Position numbers and translations under genes: made by a program
The notes under the pieces: model-generated
Seen by the model: the letters and a program-made list of their open reading frames with translations, nothing else
Told to the model about the DNA's origin: nothing
Databases searched by the model: none
Shown: positions 12,401 through 24,400 of the stretch, one piece after another
Position numbering within the stretch: the stretch's first letter is position 1
Layout of the letters: every line of letters begins with the position of its first letter
Assembly: GCA_007922305.1 (NCBI GenBank)
Contig: ML677348.1
Span: forward strand, 19,655,327-19,719,326
Origin: Dermatemys mawii
Taxonomy: Eukaryota; Chordata; Testudines; Dermatemydidae
Length of the DNA: 64,000 nucleotides
Direction of reading: 5' to 3'

Positions 12401-15400
12401 ACACGTAAGGATCATTGTGAAATTAACACAAGGTTGCTGAAGCCAGGAACTCAATTTACATCATTTCACTGATTGTAATAAACACATCACTGATATTCCG
12501 TGGGATGTTGCAAAAGTTGAGTCTACTTGGTTATGTTTCTGAATCAGAAGGGCTGTTTTTGTTGTGGGTGGTTTTTTCCCCTACCGCAGACAGGCAGGTG
12601 ATGTTGCAAAGGAGGCAGCTTGGCTTCTGGGGTGTACAAAAGTGTAGCTAGTGTATTTATGGGAAAAAATTGTCCAAGGGAACAACAGATTAGACAAGTG
12701 TGTCATTTTAATCTTTTACATGTTGCTTCTTGAAATGTCTCCATATGAAATGAGAATACGTTTATAAGAATAGAAAATTTCACTTTAATGTAGTTCGTAG
12801 GATCATAGTAGTTAATGATCAAAAGACCTGTTGGATCAAAGAGTTAATTTCCCTATAAGTGCAAGATACAGTCTGCTGATATAGGAGGTATCTAATATTA
12901 AGTAGTAGAGGGGTAGCTGTGTTAGTCTGTATCTACAAAAACAAGGAGTCCGGTGTTATATTAAAGGATAACAGATTTATTTGGGCATAAGCTTTCGTAG
13001 GTAAAAAACCCACTTCATGATAATATTTCTAAAAGACCAAGATGATGTAAAAATAACCTGATTTTGATCATGCCTATACTGTTGTTTTTTTAAAAAAGTG
13101 GGGTGGGATAGGGGACAAATGCCCTGACAAAGTTATAGGCCTGGTGTACGCTAGGAATTTACATCAGTATAGCTACATCTCTCAAGGGTGTGAAAAATCC
13201 ACACATCTGACAGATACTACTATACCACCCTAACTTCTGGTGTAGACAGTGCTAAGTCAACAGAAGAATTGCTCCCTTAACCTAGCTAACACCTCTTAAG
13301 GAGATGGATTATCTACCCCAGTAGTAGAAGCCCCCCATTGGAATAGGTAGTGTATATACTGAAGCTGTGCTGCTGTAGCATTTTAAGCAGAGGCAATGGG
13401 GTGGGCACGTGGGGTTAAGTGCCCCCCAGATTTCTGTGAATGCCTTGAAGGGCTTGCTCTGCTTGGCCTGCCAGCATGAGAAGGAGGCTTTGTCCTTCTA
13501 CTGTGCCTCTTCCTCGGCACTTCCAGCTCTCTCGGCTCCTATCCCAGCAGCCAGCCCTGGGTGGGGAACGGAGGGGGTGGGCAGTTGGGCTCAAGCAGCT
13601 TCTGCACTGCCCAGAGGCAGTGACCTGGAGCAGTCACCCTTGGCCAATGTGTGAAGTGGCTCTCTCCTGCTTCCTGCCAGGGACGGAGGCCGAGCCACCT
13701 GGAAATTCTGGAGTGCAGAGTGCGGTGCAGCTGGGTGCCAGGTCTGTGTAGGGGGTCACTGGGGAAGGCGCTGGGAGCAGGGTCCCTCTGCTCAGCTGGA
13801 GGTAGGGGCACTGTCCATGCCCCCTCTCCCCTGCTGAGGTGTTCGTGAGCATGCAGGTGCTCTGGAGAGACATTGGTGCTGTGATTCTCCCTAGCCTGGC
13901 CGAGAGGCATGTGCTCCTCACTAGGAGCCAGCGGGATTGGCTGTCTTGGCCCAGGGAGGTGGGGCTGGAAGGTTCCTTCCAGAGGTGACACATGGGGCGG
14001 TCATGTGCCCCCCCCCCCCCTTTACATTGTGCTGTTCCCCTTCCCCCCTCATCAGCAGGCACGAGTCATCTCTGGTTTTAAGTGTAGTCACATCTGTAGT
14101 GGTCAACCATTGCCTGATTAGTGCCCCAACAGTGTTAAAGCACACCTTTTTGTTGTCTGTACAGACAGGGCCAAGCCATATTATCATGCCCTAGTCTGGG
14201 CAGAACACTCTGGTCTTGAGCGTCATTTGTTAGCATTGATGTAGCAGTTTGTCTCATGCCACAAGCATCACCAAACAGTGTTTTATAATACAGTAGGGGC
14301 AGCAATATACTTACAAAGCATGCATCAACACTGTAAAATCTATAATATGGACAGGACCTGTGTGTCCCAGCAACCAGGTCTGCAATTATAAATATATTCC
14401 TATGTGGGTCGGGGGCAAGGCTATGACTGGATCCTGAGGCATTTCAGCAAAGAGTTTCTTCAAATAGCTGGCTGTCAGAAGCAAAAGATGCTATTTTTAA
14501 ACCTCTGCCCTCCCCCCCGCACTTAGCAATGCGAGGTCATACGCATTCCAAGCCACTTTAAGCACAATAAAGGAAAACTAGGAGAAGAAAAGAAAAATAG
14601 TGCATGTTTCCCAACCATAGAGTTACTTCCCTCATCCCAAGACTGATAAGTTCTTATTTATTATTTGTTAAATTAAATATAAACAGTGTGCTTCTTGTCC
14701 ATGAACAAAACTCAGAGGAAGCCTCTTCCTCATATTGCTTTGAGTCTAAATGGCCTTGTAATATTACTTGTATTACAATAGTACTTAAGGCCCCAGTCAA
14801 AGATTGTGGCCCAACTGTACTGCACTCTGCAAACACACTAATAATAATTAATAATTTAATAAATTCTTGTCTTGGAGAGTTTACAGTCTAGCTAAGATCA
14901 AGTATAATATCAATTTTGTGTCTAATACATCCTCTGGTGACTATATTTTAAACTTGCAGAGACATTATAATTGAAAAGGTCTTTCCTGTTTCTGTTATAG
15001 CCTATCAAGTAAATTACAATAATTTGATTTTTACTTGTGAGGGAACCAAATCTGGGTATTTTTTAATAAGTTACACAAAGTATTAGTCTCAACTCACACT
15101 GTTTTAATTTGTCAAAAAATATGGAGACATGTTACTACCCAAAAACCAACTTTTTTCTAAGCAGAGGCATCACAGTGCATGCATAACTTTCTTTAAATCA
15201 GAGGAGTTATGTCACTTTATTCACAGAGGAGATAACAGGGACATCTTGCACTAGTTAGTTAGGTGTTCTAGTCAGTTTGGTCTAGTCAGCCTGCTTCAAG
15301 GATTATTATAATTCTGCATTTACAACAGGGAATTTAGTATTCTATAATCAGCAGAAGTGAAGCTGCTATACATGCTACTCATTAATTATGAAGTACATTT

Positions 15401-18400
15401 CTCAGACTAGCAGGTGGTGTTTGCTGTGTCAGAACAATGCAGAAAATAAACCTCTGAAGTTACGATTAAAATACCGTATTTAGTTTTCATTTGAGACTAT
15501 ACTGTGGTAATTTCTGGTGACTAAACTGTGTGCAGTAAAATTGCAGAGGAGGTAAAGAAGCTGATGGAAAGACGGTAAAAGGGAGGAGTTAAAATTAAGG
15601 CTGTCGATTAATCGCAGTTAACTCGTGATTAACTCAAAAAAATTAACTGCAATTAATTGCGCTGTTAATAGAATACCAATGGAAATTTATTAAATATTTA
15701 TGGATTTTTTTCTACATTTTCAAATATATTTATATTCTGTGTTGCAATAGAAAGCAAGTGTACAGTGCTCACTTTATATTAGTTTTATTACCAATATTTG
15801 CACTGTAAAAATGATCAACAAAAATGTTTAGTTTTTAGTTCACCTTATACAAGTACTGTGGTGCAGTCTCTTTATTGTGAAAGTGTAACTTACACATGTA
15901 GATTTTTTTTATTACATAATTGCACTCAAAAACAATAACAAACCAATGTAAAATTTTAGAGCATGGGTGGCCAACCTGTGGCTCTGGAGCCACATGCAGC
16001 TCTTCAGAGGTTGATATGTGGCTCCTTGAACAGGCACCAACTCCAGGGCTGGAGCAACAGGCGCCAACTTTCCAATGTGCCAGAGGGTGCCTGTGGATGG
16101 GAAGTGCTGGGAGTGTGTGGGGAGCTAATGGGGAATTGCTGATGTATTACTGTGACTCTTTGGCAATGTATGTTGGTAAATTCTGGTTCCTTCCCAGGCT
16201 CCAGTTTGGGAAGCTAAACAATTTAAAGGCACAGTTCCAAAATCCACAGTCTGTAGCTACTACGTGTTGTAGGTTTCTCTTGTCCTTTGCTTCTTGGATC
16301 ATATGGATGTACTCAGATACTTTTGTTCTTGGAATGGAATGTTTTCTGCATATAAGGCTGGAGTGAGATTCCCCTCAAGGAACAAAGTACTTGTGTACTT
16401 CAGCAATGGGAGCTATTATAAAGAACGATGAAGCTTAAATACAAGTGGCAAAATAGAGACTAGAAGTGATCTTTAAATTAAGGACCTACATTTGAGGCTT
16501 CAGGGTCTCCCTGCACATAGATTATGAGGCTTAAGTCTAGAGAAGAGGCCCTTAAAATTGTTCAGGAACAGGCTATTGTAGGGTGACCATATGTCCCTAT
16601 TTTATAGGGATACCCGATATTTGGGGCCTATTACACCATCCTGATTTTTAACACTTGCTGTCTGGTCACCCTAGGCTATTGTTGACCATGAGAAGAGCAC
16701 TTATCCTTTTGCTGGAGGATAGCATGTGAAGGCCAAATTGCAGTGTATCCAAGAGGGAATAAAAGATGATGTTGAAGTCGTCAGTGTAGACCACACGTAC
16801 AAGGAGTTTAGAGGTGAGGAAGGGGAGGGATATGAGACAGGTAAAGGCATAATTGGAGTCAAGATGCTGTGTAACTCCCATTTTTTTTTCATTTGTTTGT
16901 TTTTCCTTTGAAGTGTTTACTTTCCTATTTATAGCTCTATGAGGCTGCAACTGAAGTCTGAATCTTGCAGAGATTTCTGCCTGGCAGAAAGGACTATGTG
17001 TGTTTAGAGAGAAAAGCAGGGTGCTGTTTTGTTTTTTATTTTGTTCTTTACTGCAAAATACCAGAAATTTTCACACCTAGCCAGCCAGAACTGGTGAAAA
17101 GTCAAAAATGTACAGGTTTTGCTTTGATATGAAAATATTTGCACAGCTTTAATAGACTTAGATTGTCAGTTCACAAGATAACTGTCCCTGTTGCTAAGCC
17201 CTTTTGTACTCTGTGTGATCACTCTAGTGATGTGCCATTAACATTTGATGGTTAGAAATCGGCATGTTTTTAGAGTGAGCTGTGTTAATCAAAGACGGTG
17301 ACCATGAGAAATGTTTGAAAAAAGAGAGCCTTCTATTGTGGCTAAATAAAACGTTCATTGGGAAGGGAATGTAGATTAATCTCCTCACACATTGACCTAT
17401 CCAAATTAGAGAGCAACTGCAAACCTGGTACAATTAGGAGGTAAATAGTATTTGTTGTTTTATATAGTGAGAATTGCATGCTGGAAACTTTGCAGTTGGA
17501 TATGAAATCGGGGAGCGGAGGCTGATTCCAGTCTCTCTCATAGGTAAATTTGGCTTAATTCTATTGGAGTTAATAGAGTTGTATCATTATAATCGTGGTG
17601 TGAGGTCAGCCCCATCTCAAAGTCTCTACCATGAAGTGCTTATATGTCATGTGGTTTTCTCTAGCATGCGGTGGGGGTTAATTATGTAGTTTTATCATGT
17701 TGTTCTTTCAAACACTGAAAGACTTTTCGTTCAGTAGAATCTATATTCCTGGGGGAAATCTGTACCACTGTGTATGTGCAGACTTTAAGTCCCCCACAGA
17801 TACCTTTGCTTTTGTGACTTCCCTTTGCTTCCCTGTCAGAAAGTCATTGTTCTGTATGGAAGCAGTCATGTGATCCTCCCCAGCAGTATGTTTTGGGTGC
17901 CCAGGGCAGCTGGCAGAGAGGTAAATCACTGGGGAACACCTGTCTAATGGCTCATACCATACGCAGAGTTCAACCGCTAGTCCCGGCTGGGCTGGGAAGG
18001 ACAGGACTTCCTCTTCCCCTGCACAGCATCCATGGCTGTGTCAGATCCACCCTCAGATTTATCCCCCACCTGTAGGAAGCTCTGCAAACTCCCCCGCCTC
18101 CACCCCTGCGTGTTTCCTGCAACCATTGCTCTTCAGCTGCAGAGACAGGATTGCTTGTTGGTTTAGGGTCTAAGTGGCAAAAACACTCTCATGGGAAGAA
18201 CAGGTTGCAGTGGGCAAAGCTGACATGGCCAAGTAACTTCTTACAGACAAACTGTAGTGGGGCCAAAAGTAGGGGGCTTTGGAGTGAAAAGGTGTATATA
18301 TCCAAGGAGTGTGCTGATTGAGCATGTCCCTCAAAACCTCCCACTTGTGGAGTTCCTATAGAGTCCTTTTCTGGAAACTTGAGGGAGGGTGACAGCTGAA

Positions 18401-21400
18401 ACATTCCCTGTCTTCATTTGGAGTGAATACCTCCTGAAACATAAAGGGGCCTTGCTAACACAGGGAGGTATATCTTACGTCTTTACCCCAGAATCTGACC
18501 CCATTTTATGCATATTACACGTGAATATATGGTATTTTGCATTTAAGTTAACTGACAAATGAACTGGTGTCGGTTTTGCCTGAGCAAAGGCTGCAGGATC
18601 CAGCGTGAATGTTCCAGCCCCAGTGTATGCAAAAATCTAGTAAACCATTTAATAATATTAACCATTTTTTGTACTGGAATCTGTTTGAAGCTTTGTTTGG
18701 ACAATTTTTCTTTGTTACCAATTTTATTTACACTGAGGTTTGTTTGTTCTTTAACTGTTAATGTCCTGTTTGATTTCTCAGGCATCAGAAGAAGTGTCAA
18801 AATCACTGCAAGCAATGAAGGAAATTCTGTGCGGTACTAGTGACAAAGAGCCGCCTACGGAAACAGTGGCTCAACTAGCACAAGAATTATACAACAGTGG
18901 CCTGCTAGTGACACTTATAGCCAACTTGCCGCTGATAGATTTTGAGGTAGGTCAATATTAGTTGTCTGAAAAGAGAGAATTTCATCTTTTTGATCCTGAT
19001 ATTGTCATTTAGCTTAGTTGTAGTTTGCTAAAGTTTAACTGATTTGTGTAGCTAGGTCTTCCCAACACCCTCTCACTATAAACTTTTAGACATGCTGGAA
19101 GATGGGGCTTTTTTCAATAGAGCATTCCTCTGTTATTGTGTAGGGATAAGAATGCTGAGATGCAGTTGCTTTCTCTGTCTTAATTACACATGATGCATTA
19201 GATTCTTTCCTGGCATAACTCTCTGGAAAGTCAGAATAACCAAACAATGGACTGTTCAGACGCGTAAGGCAATGAGATGCAAAATACTATTGAAAATACT
19301 AATGCTGTTATATACTTCAGTGGTGCACCCTCCATGGCTAAGTTCTGGTCATACTGTCTCTGAAAAGATACAGGGGATTTGGCGACAGAATGAAAATGAT
19401 TGAAGCCATAGAAACATTTCGTTATGAAAACAGGCTTTTAAGGGATTGAGACAGCTTAGCTGATAGAGGTATGCAAAATAATGAATGGCTTGATAGATTC
19501 AATCAATCCTGTTTTCATTTCTCAGAGTAAAAGAATAAGGGGACATTAACTAAAATGGCAAGGCAGCAACCTAAATATTGGTAAAATAAGGGAATATGCA
19601 ATTCATTATTAGCCTTGGGAATTCATTGCCACAGTATAACATTAAGGCAAAGAACTGGGAATGGTTCAGAAAAGGATTAGACATTCATATGGATAATGAG
19701 AATATCTCCATTTACATTAGAAATTATTAAAAATAATTTAGGATATGAACCCTCATAAGCAATCTCTGACTGATGCAGGTTGGGAAGAAACTTCCCTGTA
19801 GGGAGGTTATTCTAGAACTTCACTACAGCATTTCTTGCACTACCTTTTGAAGATGCTGTCAAAGACAAGATCGTGGACTACAGAGGCTACTGTTCAGATC
19901 CAATATGGCAATTCCTGTTTTCCCACTTGCTCTGATGAATCATCACAAATAATTCAGCATGTTGGTGCAGGGTTAGAACTCAGGAATTTCGTACTTCCAG
20001 TCCTACAGGATGTTCTCACAATGCCTCCCGTTAGCCACAGTTTGAAGTAGGGGCACTAACTAAATGTGTTGTATGGGGAGCCTGAGAAATTAAAACCAGT
20101 TTCCAGGGAGCATCATCCTTCTATTTTGTTTCCCAGGAGTAACTCTGTGCAGTCCTTCTGTGTGAATTCCTGTGGGTAATTGTCCTCCATTTAATGGAAA
20201 GAACCATTTGTTGTTCTGCTACTTTTCACCTCCTTTGAAAATGAATCAAGAGGAGGAACATTTTCCTCTATGTGAAACCTGAAGTCCTTTAGAGCTGTAA
20301 CACTGAAATGCTGTAAGAAAAAAATACTTGTGGTATTTTACCGGAAAATATGAAAAATATGCTCCTTCTCATGGCATTTCAGTGAGACTTAATGTTCATT
20401 TTGCAGTACTAAAGGGCATAGCCTTGGGAGATTTATGTTCTCTGGATAGATTATTTTCATTTACTTTTTAATATAAAAATTCCATTGTCAACACAAGTTG
20501 CTTCCTCTCCCACTGTTCTTGAACTGAGAGAGAGATCTTAGAATCTCTTCAGCTGTTTTTGTTGTTCTCCTCTTTCAATTGCTACATGTGTCGGTCTCTA
20601 AATGTTTTCTTTAAAATCAGAAAAATAATCCAGTAGTTTGCAAACTGTGTTTATATATTTTAAAAAAAACAAAACAAAAACAAACATCCTCAGCATACAG
20701 CTTCTCAAATCATGGGATAACTACTGCTTTAAAAGCATAGCATTCTGTATTGTTTATATCAAATTGGAAATATTCCTTGGCTTCTTTTTCCAGAGTACAG
20801 TCTTCCAAGCCAGGACTCTGTCTGATGTGTCAACTGTGCACCAGCAACTATGTGTTATTTATTATTACTGTGAACAGAACTCTAAATACTTCACTTGTGA
20901 AATTAGCCTCATCCATTACAAAGTTATATAATCACACAGCAAAATTCTCTGCTTTACCACAGGTGTTATTAGACAAATCAAGTGGATGAAATGTATACTG
21001 CATCATTAAAATGTAATTGAAAAGGAGTTTAGTAACAGTATATGTCCACTGTGTTTTCAGGTTCCCATAATTTTTTGAGCTTCTAAACTTTCCTGGCCAC
21101 ATTTGAGCCTTATTTTGCTGTCTTCCAATTGTTACATATAACTGATTGATTGCACTGGTCTACAATTTTTTAGAAGTCGTCTGCTTCAGAGATAAAATGT
21201 GATATTTATTATGTATTTTGATGTGCTGAATTCAAATATGACAATTAAAACAACCGATTGGCTACTGTGTCTAAGATATTTAAGTTTTTACATTTTATGT
21301 CTATGTATATTGTGTAGATAGTAGAGTTTTAATCATAAATTGTAAACCTAGGTCTTTTCATGTGTTTATGGTTGCTTTACATGATATTTCACCTCTCCTG

Positions 21401-24400
21401 TTTATGTAACACTTTAAAAATCAGCAAAAGGGTTATAGAAATAAAATGTATTATGAAACAAAAGGCAAAAAACTATTATGTACATAGTTTAGTCCTATTC
21501 AGTGTCTACTAGAAGCTTCTTAGCTTGTCTCTTGTATTCATTAAATGGAGCATCTCTTGTCACTGTCCAGCAATAGTCTGCAAGCATTGATGGGCTCCAT
21601 TTGCCCTGATAGCGTTTCTCCATTGTTGCAATGTCCTGGTGAAATCGCTCGCCGTGCTCGTTGCTCAGTGCTCCGCAGTTCGGTGGAAAAAAATCTAGAT
21701 GAGAGTGCAAAAAATGTATCTTTAGTGACATGTTGCAACCCAGGCTTTTGTATGCCTTGAGGAGGTTTTCCACCAACAACCTGTAGTTGTCTGCCTTGTT
21801 GTTTCCGAGAAAATGTATTGCCACTGACTGGAAGGCTTTCCATGCTGTCTTTTCCTTGCCACGCAGTGCATGGTCAAATGCATCATCTCGAAGAAGTTCA
21901 CGAATCTGAGGACCAACAAAGACACCTTCCTTTATCTTAGCTTCACTTAACCTTGGAAATTTTCCACGGAGATACTTGAAAGCTGCTTGTGTTTTGTCAA
22001 TGGCCTTGACAAAGGCCTTCATGAGATCCAGCTTGATGTGTAAGGGTGGTAACAAAATCTTCCTTGATTCAACAAGCGGTGGATGCTGAACACTTTTCCT
22101 CCCAGGCTCCAATGACTGTCGGAGTGGCCAATCTTTCTTGATGTAGTGGAAATCTCTTGCACGACTATCCCATTCGCAGAGAAAACAGCAGTACTTTGTG
22201 TATCCAGTCTGCAGACCAAGCAAGAGAGCAACAACCTTCAAATCGACACAAAGCTGCCACTGATGTTGGTCATAGTTTATGCACCTCAAAAGCTGTTTCA
22301 TGTTGTCATAGGTTTCCTTCATATGGACTGCATGACCAACCGGCATTGATGGCAAAACATTGCCATTATGCAGCAAAACAGCTTTAAGACTCGTCTTCAA
22401 TGAACCAATGAAGAGTCTCCACTCGTCTGGATCGTGAACAATGTTGAGGGCTGCCATCACACCATCGATGTTGTTGCAGGCTACAAGATCACCTTCCATG
22501 AAGAAGAATGGGACAAGATCCTTTTGACGATCACGGAACATGGAAACCCTAACATCACCTGCCAGGAGATTTCACTGCTGTAGTCTGGAGCCCAACAGCT
22601 CTGCCTTACTCTTGGGTAGTTCCAAATCCCTGACAAGGTCATTCAGTTCAGCTTGTGTTATGAGGTGTGGTTCAGAGGAGGAGCATGGGAGAAAATGTGT
22701 GTCCTGTGACATTGATGGTTCAGGACCAGAAGTTTCATCCTCTTCCTCTTCCTCATCTGACTCAAGTGAGAATGATTCTGGTGCATCAGGAACCGGCAGT
22801 CCTTCTCCATGGGGTTATGGGCATATAGCTGATGGAATGTTTAGATAATACACAGTCCACTTTTTCTTCTTTGACACACCCTTTCTCAACTGGAGGCACC
22901 ATGCAGAAGTAACAATTGCTGGTACGATCTGTTGGCTCTGTCCAAATCATTGGCACTGCAAAAGGCATAGATTTCCTTTTCCTGTTCAACCACTGGTGAA
23001 GATTTGTTGCACAAGTGTTGCAGCATATGTGTGGGGCCCACCTCTTGTCCTGATCTCCAATTTTGCAGCCAAAATAAAGGTGATTAGGCTTTCTTAACCA
23101 TAGTGGTTATACTGCGCTTTTGTGATGCAAAAGTCACTTCACCACAAACATAGCAGAAGTTATCTCACTGTTCACACAAGTACGAGGCATCTCTGCTCAC
23201 TTTGGCTAAACAGAAATGTGTCCCTTTGCAAAATCAAACACTGACAAATAAGAGAGCACGACACTGTATGATTTCTAGAACTGATATAGGGCAATTTGTT
23301 CAGCAGAGTGATGTAAGCTTCATTATGATTGCATCATTCATGACTTCTAGGAATAACATGATGCAATTCATATCATGTATGACGCAATACCAACTTCAGA
23401 TTGCATCATTCATTGTTTTGCCTAAAAAGCAAGTACAGTCCAAACCCAGTCATAGATTTATTCATAGATCCAGTCAAAGATGTATTTTAGTCATTTCTGG
23501 TTTAAATTGAGATCCCTTCCCTTTATAACTCACTTATCCTCCGCCATTCCCATGTCAAGGGTCGTATATACTGACCCAATAGCATATCTTGAAAACTAGA
23601 GCCAATCAACAATTGTAAGCATCATTTTCATTCTCAGTGACCCAGAATTAGTAAAGTTTGACTACATTTATTTCAGAAGCATTTTGGTTGTAGAGCAGTG
23701 TTGTCTGTGCAATTCATTACTTGTCAGCATGCAAATGTTTTCTGTGTTTAATCCACATTTGTACCATTATAAATCATGTTAAAATCTGTTTTGTTTTGTT
23801 TTGTTTTGAGGATTGATGCTCTTATAAAACAGTGGAGATGGTCCAGAGCAGGAATCATCTAATTCTTACGTACATTTTTGATGGGTGCCTGCGATTAGCC
23901 TCTAGGAGATGTGCCATTTTAAAACACATCATTGTAGTACACCCAGTGTTTAAAACTTTTGTGGCCAGAGGTGGCAGTGATTCCAGAATTTAAAATGAGA
24001 GTATGGTGAACTATGTGGCTGATATTTGTAAAGGTCTTAATGATTTAGGCCTGAGGAACCTGAGTTATTTATTTCTCTGCTGTGAGCCTGTAAAGCACTT
24101 GCGATTGACCAGCCTGTCCTTGCTGACTTTCCTGAAGTTCAAAGTGGATAGTGCTAGGGCTTTGTCTGTTCAGGGCCTCCCACTCTATGAAAATTCTTCA
24201 CTAAATGAGTCTTCCAGTGTCCCTCTGAGGCTGACTTCAGGACTTTGTATAAGGCCTTTTTGTTTTGGCACTTCCTTTTAAATTTCCCATTTAGAGAAAG
24301 TTTTACTTTCAGGCAGCCTCCCCCACTACCACCAGAATACATGGGTTTCTGTCTGACATTTGAACATAATACATTTATTTTAAATCAAGAAAATAATATC

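Larger units (their letters stand above)
6425..18781 (+). other. CAB39L intron 1
   Basis: A 12.4-kb phase 0 intron with GTATGA donor and TTCTCAG acceptor. It contains, in order: a GGGTGAATACCCAC-type MITE, a GC-rich hAT-like element, an antisense CR1 remnant, a second MITE of the first kind, a TGTAGACAGTG-type MITE, a GC-rich block, a long A/T-rich repeat joined to a hAT element, a 95-bp MITE and a CCTGGGGGAAATC-type repeat. The rest (7000-8600, 10200-12190, 14200-15590, 16700-17730, 18120-18780) is A/T-rich with no recognised feature. Confidence 0.85.

Noticed and set aside
12188..12454. Poly-alanine frame from the GCA run
   Set aside because: Produced by a six-unit trinucleotide repeat; no other coding sign.
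13539..14062. Open frames of 142-150 codons on the - strand
   Set aside because: They overlap frames on the other strand in a GC-rich repeat-like block, are proline-rich without a domain, and show no start or splice context.
15920..16366. 148-codon + strand frame
   Set aside because: Crosses the border between the A/T-rich repeat and the hAT element; composite of two repeats.
22540..22848. 102-codon + strand serine-rich frame
   Set aside because: It is the complement of the acidic linker of the - strand transposase-like pseudogene.
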